Assembly (NCBI RefSeq): GCF_027568515.1
Contig: NZ_JANKZF010000034.1
Location: 1-50,127 of the forward strand
Origin: Arthrobacter sp. HY1533
GTDB taxonomy: Bacteria > Actinomycetota > Actinomycetes > Actinomycetales > Micrococcaceae
Length of the DNA stretch: 50,127 nucleotides
Direction of reading: 5' to 3'
The translations under genes and the position numbers were made by a program. Positions within the stretch are counted from its first letter, which is position 1. Each line of letters starts with the position of its first letter. The notes beneath the pieces are model-generated. The model did not search any database. It saw only the letters and a list, made by a program, of their open reading frames with translations, and had not been told where the DNA came from. Below are positions 1-7,854 of the stretch, one piece after another.

Positions 1-28
1 CCCCCCCCCCCCCCCCCCCCCCCCCCCC
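1..28. repeat. 28-base poly-C homopolymer
   Basis: The window opens with 28 consecutive C residues. A run this long is unusual in bacterial DNA. It could be a real slippage-prone tract or an assembly or sequencing artefact, and the sequence alone cannot tell. No gene reads through it. Confidence 0.9.
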
Positions 29-34
29 ACACAG

Positions 35-170
35 ACGCTCCCTCAGATCATGGGCACTTATGGCAAACGCTCCCTCACCGTCCGGGTGGAAAGTGAGGGA
101 GCGTTTGCCATAAGACCCCCGGAAGTGAGGGAGCGTCGGCGAAAAAGCCCCCTAAAGTGAGGGAGCGTCG
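35..170. repeat. Cluster of five TGAGGGAGCGT repeats
   Basis: The 11-mer TGAGGGAGCGT occurs five times in 136 bases. It is on the minus strand at 35-45 and 67-77, and on the plus strand at 94-104, 126-136 and 158-168. The last two copies extend to GTGAGGGAGCGTCG and are 32 bases apart. The cluster lies just past the stop codon of the amidohydrolase gene, so it could act as a 3' boundary or REP-like element. No protein is encoded here. Confidence 0.8.
58..113. repeat. Perfect 21-bp inverted repeat with 14-nt loop
   Basis: Bases 58-78 are the exact reverse complement of bases 93-113, with bases 79-92 between them. Each arm carries one TGAGGGAGCGT copy flanked by TTTGCCATAA. The hairpin lies downstream of the minus-strand operon that ends at 176 and could terminate or stabilise its transcript, but there is no clear U-tract. 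A mobile REP-like origin is equally possible. Confidence 0.75.
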
Positions 171-175
171 AGGGG

Positions 176-1375
176 TCAGGGGACGATCTGGCCGGCCTGG
201 ATGACGGTCCGGGGGCGGGTTTCATCCCACAGCACGGAATCGTCCTCGAAGGGGTTGCCGTCCAGGATCACGGCGTCGGCATACGAACCGGTGCGCAGGC
301 TGCCCAGCAGCGGGTCCTGCAGGATCTCGGCATTGACGCCCGTCATGGATCGCAGCGTTTCCAGCACGCCGGACGCCTGGACCTGCAGCCGCACGCCTGC
401 GAGCTGTTCGCTTTCCAGCACTCCCATGAGGTCCGAGCCGAAGCCCACCTTGACCCCTGCCGCAAGGGCCAGCCCAATGGCATCCTTGCCGGCCGAGAGC
501 ACCTGCTTGTTCTTCTCCTGCGAGACGGGATGCAGGCCAAAGCCCTCCCCCAGCCGGTCCATGGCGTCATAGGCGGCCAGCGTGGGCACCAGGTAGGCGC
601 CGTGCCGTGCCATCAATTCCGCCGTGGGCGCATCCAGCAGGTTCCCGTGTTCAATGGAACGCACCCCGTTTTCCACCGAATGCGCAATGGCCTCGGGTGA
701 ATAGGCGTGGGCGGCGACATAGCTGTTGCGCCGCGCCGCCTCCTGGGTGACCGCCCGGATCTCCTCGGGCGAATATTGCGGCACCCGGATGGGGTCGGTC
801 AGCGAGACCACCCCGCCGGAGGTCATGATCTTGATGGCATGGGCGCCCGTGCGGAACCTGTTCCGGACGGCCTTGCGGAGCTCGTCCACGCCGTCCACCA
901 CATCGCACATGTGGCCATGGCTGAAGCACAGGTCCAGGTCCTCGGCGCGGGGGTCCCCGTGCCCGCCTGTCTGGCTCAGGGCAGGTCCCGTGAACAAGTA
1001 GCGCGGGGACGCGAACAGGCCCTCGCGCACGGCCTTGGCCAGGCCAATGTCCCCGCCGGCCACGTCGCGCACAGTGGTGAAGCCGCGGCGCAGAGCCTTG
1101 CCCAGCCGCAGCGACCCGGCCAGGGCGGCGTAGCTCAGCGGCCCCCGCTCCACCTCGAGTCCGCCAAGCCCCACGGCGTAGGCGTGGAAGTGCGCATCGA
1201 TGAGCCCGGGGACCACGACTTTTCCGCCGGCGTCGAGCACCTCACCGTCCGCGGGCACGTCACCCACGGCGGTGACAGTTCCCCCGGACATGGTGATGGA
1301 GCCATGCACCAGCTCAGCGGAGGCGCCGTCGAAAATCAGCGCATTGGTGATGGTCAGCGTAGCTGTGCGGCTCAT
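176..1375 (-). CDS. Metal-dependent amidohydrolase (imidazolonepropionase-like)
   Basis: The 399-residue protein has the amidohydrolase layout. An N-terminal beta-sandwich strand is followed by the metal-binding HxH of GLIDAHFHAY (His62, His64), a lysine in HAIKIMTSGG, histidines in VAAHAYSP and SIEHGN, and the late Asp in GFGSDL. This is the subgroup of imidazolonepropionase-like and Xaa-Pro/Xaa-Arg dipeptidase-like enzymes, which hydrolyse cyclic amides or small peptides. The real substrate is unknown. The start is the ATG at 1375, because it overlaps the stop of the VOC gene in an ATGA junction, which implies translational coupling. A longer upstream reading frame is an artefact. It is the last gene of the run that begins with the siderophore-binding protein. 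Confidence 0.88.
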   Translation of the reverse strand: MSRTATLTITNALIFDGASAELVHGSITMSGGTVTAVGDVPADGEVLDAGGKVVVPGLIDAHFHAYAVGLGGLEVERGPLSYAALAGSLRLGKALRRGFTTVRDVAGGDIGLAKAVREGLFASPRYLFTGPALSQTGGHGDPRAEDLDLCFSHGHMCDVVDGVDELRKAVRNRFRTGAHAIKIMTSGGVVSLTDPIRVPQYSPEEIRAVTQEAARRNSYVAAHAYSPEAIAHSVENGVRSIEHGNLLDAPTAELMARHGAYLVPTLAAYDAMDRLGEGFGLHPVSQEKNKQVLSAGKDAIGLALAAGVKVGFGSDLMGVLESEQLAGVRLQVQASGVLETLRSMTGVNAEILQDPLLGSLRTGSYADAVILDGNPFEDDSVLWDETRPRTVIQAGQIVP

Positions 1376-1797
1376 CCCTGGGCGTCGCCGCCGGGGGCAC
1401 CTGCGATGTTGACCATCCACGGCACGCCGAACTTGTCGGTGAGCATGCCAAAGGTGTCGCCCCAGGGGGCCTTGGTCAGCGGCTCGGAGATGGTGGCGCC
1501 GTCGGCGAGCGCATCCCACCAGCTGCGCAGCATGGCCTCGTCGTCGCCGCTAAGGGAAATGCTGGAGTTGCTGCCGATTTCCATGTGGTTGGGGACGTCG
1601 GCACCCATGAGCACCACGCCGTTGTCGCCGGTCAGCATGCCGTGCATGATCTTCTCGGCCTCTTCGGGGCTGTCAAAGACCGGCATGTCCCCGTAGGTGC
1701 TCAGGTCCAGCGAGCCGCCAAACACGGAGTGGTAAAACTCCATGGCACTCCGGGCGGTGTCGCGGAAGTTCAGGTAGGGATTGAGTCGAACGGTCAT
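1372..1797 (-). CDS. VOC-family protein (PhnB/glyoxalase-like)
   Basis: This 141-residue protein has the vicinal-oxygen-chelate fold of the PhnB-like group. Recognisable segments are the opening LNPYLNFRDTARSAMEFY, the central GVVLMGADVP and the closing WGDTFGMLTDKFGVPWMVNI. Members are often called 3-demethylubiquinone-9 methyltransferase-like or glyoxalase-like, but few have a proven reaction, so no substrate is assigned. The start at 1797 (MTVRLNPYL) is chosen over an extension to 1872 because the family begins here. It lies 87 bases downstream of the siderophore-interacting protein and overlaps the amidohydrolase by four bases, so those two are co-translated. Confidence 0.85.
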   Translation of the reverse strand: MTVRLNPYLNFRDTARSAMEFYHSVFGGSLDLSTYGDMPVFDSPEEAEKIMHGMLTGDNGVVLMGADVPNHMEIGSNSSISLSGDDEAMLRSWWDALADGATISEPLTKAPWGDTFGMLTDKFGVPWMVNIAGAPGGDAQG

Positions 1798-1884
1798 GGC
1801 GCAGGCTCCTGTGGTTTTGATCCAGTGGATGCATGACATTATGCTCCCCGGCGCCGCCCCTGTCACGGCCACGGCTGGCCGGCC

Positions 1885-2910
1885 CTAGTCCAGCGCCTGG
1901 CCCTGCCGCCAATAGCCCATGAACGCCACCGCGTTGCGGTCCATGCCCACGTCCCGGACCAGGTAGCGGCGCAGCTCGCGGATGGTGGCCGCCTCCCCCG
2001 CAATCCAGGCGTACAGGCCGTGGCCGGCGCCCGCCTCCGGTGTTTCCCACAGGATGGTGGAATCAATGTCCACGTCCTCCGGCTCCTCGCCGATGCTGCA
2101 CGCCGCAGGCACCACGACGGCTCGAACCCGGGCCGAGAGCGCCTCCCCGTGCGGCCGCTGCCCGCGTGCCAGCCAGGTAACCTCCACGCCGGAGGGTGCC
2201 GCCATGTCAAGGAAGTCCTCCGCCACGGGCACCTCCATGACGGCGTGGCCCGTGACATGTTCCGGCAGGGATTCCAGGATCGCGGCGATCGCCGGGACAG
2301 CCGTTTCATCGCCCACCAGCAGGACCCGCTCGGCCGCCCCGGGCGCAAACTCAATGCCCAGGCAATCGCCCCAGCGCGCGCACGGCCCAATGAGGGTCAT
2401 GGAGTCGCCCGGCAGTGCCGTTGCGGCCCACTCGGCTGCGGGGCCCGATCCGCCGTCCAGGTGCAGCACAAAGTCAATGTCCAGCTCGGCAGGGGTACCG
2501 GCGGCACCACCAGTAGCTGGGAGAGCGGGGCGCAGCGCCCGGACCGTGTAGGTGCGCATGGCGCCGCGGGTGGACTCATCGTGCGAGCGCCAGTTTTGGT
2601 ACCAGTCCTCCTGCAGCGAGCCGCGCAGGTGGCGCAGTTCCGGAAGCGGATGCCCCAGGGCCGGGATCATGACCTTGACGCGCAGGTCAAGGGTCTGCCC
2701 GGCGGCGTTGGCGCCGAACAGTTCCAGGTCACCGCCCGTGAAGGTGATGCGCCGGAAGTGCGGTGTCAGCTGTTGCACGGCACTGACGCGCAGCTCGAAG
2801 GCCCTGATCGGGCGCAGCGGATCTTCCGCGCCGCCGTCGGCCATGAATCCCGCCAAGCCTCCGGAGAAACCGCCGTGAATGCCGTTGCGCTCCACTATTG
2901 CCGCACTCAT
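1885..2910 (-). CDS. Siderophore-interacting protein (FAD/NAD(P)H ferric-siderophore reductase)
   Basis: The protein has 341 residues and belongs to the SIP/ViuB family of flavoreductases that reduce imported ferric siderophores in the cytoplasm to release iron. The N-terminal half is the FAD-binding barrel, with LTPHFRRITFTG and the flavin-binding RTYTVR. The C-terminal half is the NAD(P)H domain, with LLVGDETAVPAIAAIL and GLYAWIAGEAATIRELRRYL. The last residues, FMGYWRQGQALD, resemble the usual SIP tail. The start ATG overlaps the stop of the ATPase gene (ATGA), so it is translated with the importer whose cargo it probably reduces. Family assignment is firm; the cognate siderophore cannot be read from sequence. 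Confidence 0.93.
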   Translation of the reverse strand: MSAAIVERNGIHGGFSGGLAGFMADGGAEDPLRPIRAFELRVSAVQQLTPHFRRITFTGGDLELFGANAAGQTLDLRVKVMIPALGHPLPELRHLRGSLQEDWYQNWRSHDESTRGAMRTYTVRALRPALPATGGAAGTPAELDIDFVLHLDGGSGPAAEWAATALPGDSMTLIGPCARWGDCLGIEFAPGAAERVLLVGDETAVPAIAAILESLPEHVTGHAVMEVPVAEDFLDMAAPSGVEVTWLARGQRPHGEALSARVRAVVVPAACSIGEEPEDVDIDSTILWETPEAGAGHGLYAWIAGEAATIRELRRYLVRDVGMDRNAVAFMGYWRQGQALD

Positions 2911-3824
2911 GCCTGGACACCTTTCGTTGCTTGAACCAATTCCTGCGTTGCCGCGCCCGCCAGTCCGGAGAGCCGCTGGGCAGCGGCGTCGGCCAGCAGG
3001 GCTGCCCGGCGCCCGATCGGCACCACCATGGGCGTGCCCACCACGGGGTCCGCGACCACCACGGATTCGAGCCCAAAGACCTCCTGCACCAGCTCCGCCG
3101 TGAGCACCTCGCCCGGTGCGCCCTGTGCCACGATGGCGCCGCCCTTCATGGCCACCAGGTGGTCCGCGTAGCGGGCGGCCAGGTTGAGGTCGTGCAGCAC
3201 AATGGCCACCGTGATGCCGCGGCGCGCATTGAGCTCGGACACCACGTCCAGGACCTCCACCTGGTGCGCCAGATCGAGGTAGGTGGTGGGCTCATCGAGC
3301 AGCAGGACGTCAGTTTCCTGCGCCAGGGCCATGGCAATCCAGACCCGCTGGCGCTGCCCGCCGGAGAGCTCGTCAATGCTGCGCCCGGCCAGTTCCGCCG
3401 TGCCGGTCACGGAGAGCGCGGCCGCAACGGCGTCGTCGTCGGCCGCCGTCCACTGCCGGAACCAGCCCTGGTGCGGGCTTCGGCCGCGCCCCACCAGATC
3501 GGAGACGCTGATGCCGTCGGGTGCCGTGGGGGTCTGCGGCAGGATGCCCAGTTCGCGCGCGAGTTCACGCGTGGGCACCTTGTGAATGTCGGTGCCGTTG
3601 AGCTGCACGACGCCGGCACTTGGCTTGAGCAGCCTGGCCAGGCCGCGGAGCAGGGTGGATTTTCCGCAGGCGTTGGCGCCCACAATGATGGTCACCTTTC
3701 CTGCGGGCAGTTCCGCGGAGAGGTCTTCCACGATGTGGCGGTCCCCGTAGCCCAGGGAGAGCCCGCGGGCGGACAGCGTTGCGGCCTGCTGTTGCAGGTC
3801 CAGGGGCGTGTGCGGCTTGGGCAT
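2907..3824 (-). CDS. Iron-siderophore ABC transporter ATP-binding protein
   Basis: The 305-residue ATPase is of the FecE/FhuC type. Walker A is GANACGKST (residues 49-57), the signature is LSGGQRQRVWIAMAL, and Walker B is VLLLDEPTTYLDLAHQ, a sequence typical of iron-siderophore importers. The H-loop follows in VLHDLNLA. The ATG at 3824 is preferred over one at 3845 because AAGGAGG lies five bases upstream of it and the earlier codon lies inside the permease gene. It energises the two FecCD permeases encoded just upstream, and one base separates it from the nearer one. Confidence 0.94.
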   Translation of the reverse strand: MPKPHTPLDLQQQAATLSARGLSLGYGDRHIVEDLSAELPAGKVTIIVGANACGKSTLLRGLARLLKPSAGVVQLNGTDIHKVPTRELARELGILPQTPTAPDGISVSDLVGRGRSPHQGWFRQWTAADDDAVAAALSVTGTAELAGRSIDELSGGQRQRVWIAMALAQETDVLLLDEPTTYLDLAHQVEVLDVVSELNARRGITVAIVLHDLNLAARYADHLVAMKGGAIVAQGAPGEVLTAELVQEVFGLESVVVADPVVGTPMVVPIGRRAALLADAAAQRLSGLAGAATQELVQATKGVQA

Positions 3825-3825
3825 C

Positions 3826-4866
3826 TCAGCCTCCTTGGTTGGCACGGTTGGATGAAATGAGCAGCCAGAGCAGGAACGGGGCGCCGAGGGCGCCCGTCAC
3901 CACGCCCACGGGCAGCGAGGTTCCGGGGATGGCGTTGACGGCGGCGAAGTGGGCGGCCAGCACAATCGCGGCACCCACCAGGGCGGACAGCGGCAGGCTG
4001 GGCTCGCCGCGGTTGAGGCGCTTGGCAATGGGGCCGGACAGGAATGCCACGAAGGCAATGGGTCCGGCGGCGGCCGTTGGGAAAGCCGCGAGCAGCACGC
4101 CCAGGATGGTCAGCAGGAGCCGGGCGCGGGGCACGTTGAAGCCCAGTCCGGCAGCGGTGTCATCGCCCAGGGCCAGCCCGCGCAGGTCCCTGGAGCCGAC
4201 GGCAAGCAGGGGCACCAACAGGAGCAGGGCCACGGACAGGATGGTGACGCGTTCCCAGTTGGCCGAGTTCAGCGAGCCGGTCAGCCACACCATGAGCTCC
4301 TGGGCGTTGGTGATGTCGGCACGGGAGAGCAGGAACGTCACGGCGGCCTGCATGAAGGCCGCGGCGCCGATTCCGACCAGGATCAGCCCCGTGCCGCCGC
4401 GTCCGCGGGCCAGCAGCGTGATGAGCAGGGCCACGAGCAGCGCGCCCACGATGGCGGCGACGGACACCCCCGCACCGCGCACACCGAGCAGCACCACGGC
4501 GGCAACGGCGGTGGCACTGGCCCCGTAACTGATGCCGATGATGTCGGGGCTGGCCAGCGGGTTGCGCAGCATGGTCTGGAAGACGGCGCCGGCCACGCCG
4601 AAGGAGGCCCCGGCCAGCAGGCCCAAAAGCGCCTGGGGCAGCTTGTTTTCCATGACGATGAAGCTGGCGCCGGGGATGGTTTGCCCGCCCAGCATGGCGA
4701 AGAAGTCGGGGATGGTGACGGTGTAGCTGCCCAACAGCACATTGAGCGCCAGCAGGGCGAAGACCAGCACGCCCATGCCGCCCATGAGCCAGGCACGACG
4801 GCGGCGCGGCGCCCTGCGCTGTTGCCGCACCCACGCGCCCGTGGTGGCCCTGTCCAGGACACTCAC
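3826..4866 (-). CDS. FecCD-family siderophore ABC permease (second subunit)
   Basis: The protein has 346 residues and many hydrophobic segments, and it matches the FecCD/BtuC permease family. Family hallmarks are ENKLPQALLGLLAGASFGVAGAVFQTMLRNPLASPDIIGISYGA near the N-terminal third and GLALGDDTAAGLG, the cytoplasmic loop that contacts the ATPase. I chose the GTG at 4866 as the start because it overlaps the stop of the preceding permease in a GTGA junction; the reading frame open further upstream is not coding. It should pair with the other permease to form the membrane channel for ferric-siderophore import. Confidence 0.93.
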   Translation of the reverse strand: MSVLDRATTGAWVRQQRRAPRRRRAWLMGGMGVLVFALLALNVLLGSYTVTIPDFFAMLGGQTIPGASFIVMENKLPQALLGLLAGASFGVAGAVFQTMLRNPLASPDIIGISYGASATAVAAVVLLGVRGAGVSVAAIVGALLVALLITLLARGRGGTGLILVGIGAAAFMQAAVTFLLSRADITNAQELMVWLTGSLNSANWERVTILSVALLLLVPLLAVGSRDLRGLALGDDTAAGLGFNVPRARLLLTILGVLLAAFPTAAAGPIAFVAFLSGPIAKRLNRGEPSLPLSALVGAAIVLAAHFAAVNAIPGTSLPVGVVTGALGAPFLLWLLISSNRANQGG

Positions 4867-5924
4867 AGTTCTGCCTTCCTTCCGCGGCGCACCACGGCGA
4901 TGAACACCGGTGCGCCAATCATGGCGGCGAGGATGCCTGCGGGCACCTCGCCGGGGAGCAGGATGACCCGGCCCGCCACGTCGGCCAGCAGCAGCACCAC
5001 GGGGGCCGCGAGCAGCGACAGCGGCAGCAGCCAGCGGTAGTCCGGACCCACCAGGCCGCGCAGCAGGTGCGGGACAATCAGGCCAATGAAGCCGATGGGC
5101 CCGGCCAGCGCCGTGGCAGATCCGCACAAAAGGACAATGCCCAGGGCGGAGACGGCCCGGCCAAGGCCGGGCTTCTGGCCCAGGCCGCGGGCCATGTCGT
5201 CGCCCAGGGCCAGGCTGTTCAGCAGCCGTCCGGTGGACAGCAAAATGACGGCGCCCACGCCCACAAACGGCAGCACTGACAGCACCTGCTCCCAGGACTT
5301 GCCCGCCAGCGCGCCCACCTGCCAGGTGCGGAACAGCTCCAGCGAATCCTGGCTCGTGACGAGCATGGCGCTCATGAGCGATCCCATGCCGGCAGCCACC
5401 GCGGCACCGGCCAGGGCCAGTTTCACGGGGGTTGCGCCGCTTCGGCCCAGGCTCGCCACGGAGTACACCACGACGGCGGCAACGGCGCTGCCGGCGAAGG
5501 CGTACCAGAGGTAGCTGGAGACGCTGGCTGCGCCAAAAAAGAAAATGCCGGCCACAACGGCAAGTGCGGCTCCGGCGTTGACGCCGAGGATGCCGGGATC
5601 AGCAAGCGGGTTGCGGGCCACACCCTGCATCGCGGTGCCGGCGAGGCCCAGCGACATGCCCACCACCAGCCCGGCGGCCGTGCGCACCATGCGGGAGAAC
5701 ACCACCGCGTGGTCACCGTTGGCGGAGTCAAAGTGGAACAGCGACTCCAGCACGGTGGCGGGTGGAATGCTGCGCGCCCCCACGGCCAGTGAGGCCAGGC
5801 AGGCCAGAACCAGGGCAGCCAGAAGAACCGCTAGCCACATGGCGCGGCCGCGGTTGCTGGACCTGGCCGCCGGCGCCGGCAGGGGTGTTCCCTGCCGGAG
5901 CACGGCGGTTGGTGCGGTGGACAT
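4863..5924 (-). CDS. FecCD-family siderophore ABC permease (first subunit)
   Basis: This 353-residue membrane protein is a FecCD/BtuC permease. It carries the hallmark MSLGLAGTAMQGVARNPLADPGILGVNAGAAL and the coupling loop SLALGDDMARGLG. It ends in a short basic tail (VRRGRKAEL). The start at 5924 (MSTAPTAV) is 11 bases from the stop of the binding-protein gene; an open frame continuing upstream to 6686 is out of frame with that gene and is rejected. With the second permease it forms a heterodimeric channel. The closeness of all five transport genes points to one transcript. Confidence 0.93.
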   Translation of the reverse strand: MSTAPTAVLRQGTPLPAPAARSSNRGRAMWLAVLLAALVLACLASLAVGARSIPPATVLESLFHFDSANGDHAVVFSRMVRTAAGLVVGMSLGLAGTAMQGVARNPLADPGILGVNAGAALAVVAGIFFFGAASVSSYLWYAFAGSAVAAVVVYSVASLGRSGATPVKLALAGAAVAAGMGSLMSAMLVTSQDSLELFRTWQVGALAGKSWEQVLSVLPFVGVGAVILLSTGRLLNSLALGDDMARGLGQKPGLGRAVSALGIVLLCGSATALAGPIGFIGLIVPHLLRGLVGPDYRWLLPLSLLAAPVVLLLADVAGRVILLPGEVPAGILAAMIGAPVFIAVVRRGRKAEL

Positions 5925-5935
5925 GGAAGCTGCGC

Positions 5936-6991
5936 CTAGGCCTTGCTCGCCGCTGCCGCGAGCTGGGGCAGGAATGCGTCCAATGCCCAAGGCAGGCTCA
6001 GCGGGGAGGAGGCGGAGATGGCCAGGGTCAGCGTGTTGTCCGAGTCCGCCACGAAGGCGCCGGACTTGACGGCCGGAATCTGGCCCAGCAGCGGGTCTGC
6101 CACGATGGCTTCCTTGGTCTTGTTGTCCGGAACCCAGCTGATGAACACCTGCGAGTCCAGCTCGTTGGCCTTCTCGGCCGACCACGGCATGTAGAACTCC
6201 TTGGTGTTCTTTTCCGCCTCGACCACCACAGGGGCCAGCTCCATGCCGATGCTGGAGAGGAACTTGGGGCGGTTGTCGCCTGAGAGGTAGACGTTGACGC
6301 CGTCGCTCTTGGCCGGTTCCAGGTTGCCGTAGATGAACGTCTTGCCCTTGATGGAGGGGTGCTTGGCGGCCTGCTCGGCAATGGTCTTTTCCGTGGCGGA
6401 AATGAGGTCCTTGGCGGCCTGCGAACGGCCCAGGGCTGCGCCGATCATGGTGGTGGAGTCCTGCCATGAGGTGCCGTAGGCAGCCTCGGGGAAAGCAATG
6501 ACGGGGGCAATCTTGCTTAGCTTGTCGTAATCTTCCTGGCTCAGGCCCGAGTAGGCGGCCAGGATGATGTCCGGGCTGGCCTTGGCAACTTCGGTGAAGT
6601 TGATGCCGTCGTCCTCGGAGTACTGCGCGGGGGCCTTGTCGGTGCCGATTCCGGCGCCGGCCTTTTCCAGGGCGGCGTCCTTCCACGGGGTGGAGCCCTT
6701 GTCATTGCCGCCCCAGTCATTCTTGGGCATGCCCACGGGGATGACACCGAGCGCAATGGCCACGTCGTCATTGACCCAGGAAACGGTGGCCACGCGCTGC
6801 GGGGCGGCCTTGATGACCGTTTCGCCGTAGATGTGCTTGACCGTGACGGGGAAGGTGTCTGCCGCAGCCTTCGTGTCCTGAGCCCCGGAGCCGCCAACGG
6901 CACCCGTGGAGCAGCCGGCCAGGCCGGCTCCGAGAGCTGCCAGTGATGCTGCCAGGCCAAGCTGCAGGCCCTGACGACGAGTAAATTCCAT
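5936..6991 (-). CDS. Iron-siderophore substrate-binding lipoprotein
   Basis: The 351-residue protein has a twin-arginine-like start (FTRRQGLQLG) and a lipobox LAGC with Cys27, so it is probably a lipoprotein anchored outside the membrane. The body is a periplasmic-binding fold of the FepB/FecB class: VKHIYGETVIKAAPQRVATVSW, then ASPDIILAAYSGLSQEDYDKLSKIAPVIAF. The start at 6991 is preceded by TTAGGAAG on the minus strand. An iron box lies upstream. It captures ferric siderophores for the two permeases that follow. The exact siderophore is unknown. Confidence 0.93.
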   Translation of the reverse strand: MEFTRRQGLQLGLAASLAALGAGLAGCSTGAVGGSGAQDTKAAADTFPVTVKHIYGETVIKAAPQRVATVSWVNDDVAIALGVIPVGMPKNDWGGNDKGSTPWKDAALEKAGAGIGTDKAPAQYSEDDGINFTEVAKASPDIILAAYSGLSQEDYDKLSKIAPVIAFPEAAYGTSWQDSTTMIGAALGRSQAAKDLISATEKTIAEQAAKHPSIKGKTFIYGNLEPAKSDGVNVYLSGDNRPKFLSSIGMELAPVVVEAEKNTKEFYMPWSAEKANELDSQVFISWVPDNKTKEAIVADPLLGQIPAVKSGAFVADSDNTLTLAISASSPLSLPWALDAFLPQLAAAASKA

Positions 6992-7032
6992 AACACTTCC
7001 TAACGGTGACCCCAAGACTATGCGTGCCACAC

Positions 7033-7051
7033 TTAGGCAAGCCTTAGCTAC
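7033..7051 (-). promoter_or_regulatory. DtxR/IdeR-type iron box
   Basis: The plus-strand 19-mer TTAGGCAAGCCTTAGCTAC agrees with the DtxR/IdeR consensus TTAGGTTAGCCTAACCTAA at 14 positions by eye. It lies about 40 bases upstream of the siderophore-binding-protein start, where a repressor would block transcription. Iron-loaded DtxR-family repressor (DmdR1 in streptomycetes) is the expected regulator. The site explains how the siderophore operon would respond to iron. Confidence 0.75.
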
Positions 7052-7215
7052 CCTACGACACGGGGCGCCCATTAGGAAAGATTCCGCTGCCCTATTTGAC
7101 ACTTTGGGCAACAATGTCCGCAAAGTTCCGCGGGCGGAGGTGCTGAAATGTGTGCAGAGTCACGCCGTGCGGGGGCTGCGAACCAGATCAGGGGCGGCGC
7201 CGTCGACCCTCGCCG

Positions 7216-7713
7216 TCAGGCCTGCGGCTCCTGCGGGCGGAGCGTCCAGTGCGATTCATCCAGGCCCTGCACCAGCTTGCGGCCAATGCGGGCCAGTGCG
7301 GCAACATCCCGCGCGTCGAGAGGGTCAAAGACAAACTCCCGGACAGTCTCCACGTGCATGGGCGCCAAGCCGCGGATGAGCGACATGCCCGCGTCCGTAA
7401 TGGCAGCCTGGGTGACCCGGGCGTCGTCCACGTGGACGGAACGCTCCACATAGCCGCGGCCCTGGAGCTTCTTGGCCACATGCGAGAGCCGGGACAGCGA
7501 AGCGCTGGTCCGCGCGGCGAGCTCACTCATGGGCAGCGCCTCGCCGTCCGCCTCGGACAGCATGGCCAGCACGTTGTATTCAAAGAGCGACAACTTGGCC
7601 GCCTGCTGCAGCGGGGCTTCCAGCGCACCGGGCAGCAGGGTGGTGATGGACAGGAGGGCAAGCCACGCGGCACGCTCCTCGGCGTTCAGCCAGCGCGGTT
7701 CCAAGTCAGTCAT
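7216..7713 (-). CDS. MarR-family transcriptional regulator
   Basis: The protein has 165 residues. The winged-helix core runs from KLSLFEYNVLAMLSEA through LPMSELAARTSASLSRLSHVAKKLQGRGYVER, followed by the wing HVDDARVTQAAITDAG, as in MarR regulators of stress, solvent or quinone response. It is divergently oriented to the NADP-binding reductase at 7855, and the intervening region carries a nested inverted repeat that fits a MarR operator. It therefore probably represses both itself and that reductase, released by an unknown ligand. No cysteine-based redox switch is evident. Confidence 0.92.
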   Translation of the reverse strand: MTDLEPRWLNAEERAAWLALLSITTLLPGALEAPLQQAAKLSLFEYNVLAMLSEADGEALPMSELAARTSASLSRLSHVAKKLQGRGYVERSVHVDDARVTQAAITDAGMSLIRGLAPMHVETVREFVFDPLDARDVAALARIGRKLVQGLDESHWTLRPQEPQA

Positions 7714-7765
7714 GGCGCCATCTTTTCACGATTCATTAGGAGGGCGCGGGATCCCCAAAGTTTTT

Positions 7766-7814
7766 ACTTGACACTTCAACTAATCAGATTTACGCTTTAG
7801 TTGTAGCTTCAAGT
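7766..7814. promoter_or_regulatory. Divergent promoter with nested MarR-type operator
   Basis: A 49-bp imperfect palindrome has arms at 7766-7784 (ACTTGACACTTCAACTAAT) and 7796-7814; 15 of 19 arm positions match on inversion. Each arm itself contains ACTTGA and CAACTA elements. The left arm holds a plus-strand -35 TTGACA (7768-7773), with a 17-base spacer to a weak -10 TACGCT (7791-7796). Binding here would cover the reductase promoter and reach toward the MarR start, as expected for autoregulation. Confidence 0.65.
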
Positions 7815-7854
7815 AAATGACTTCCAGCTAAACCGACAAGGCAGGAACAAAAAA

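Noticed and set aside
5925-6686. Upstream extension of the first FecCD permease frame
   Set aside because: The extra sequence overlaps the siderophore-binding lipoprotein gene in another frame and lacks membrane segments; family start is at 5924.
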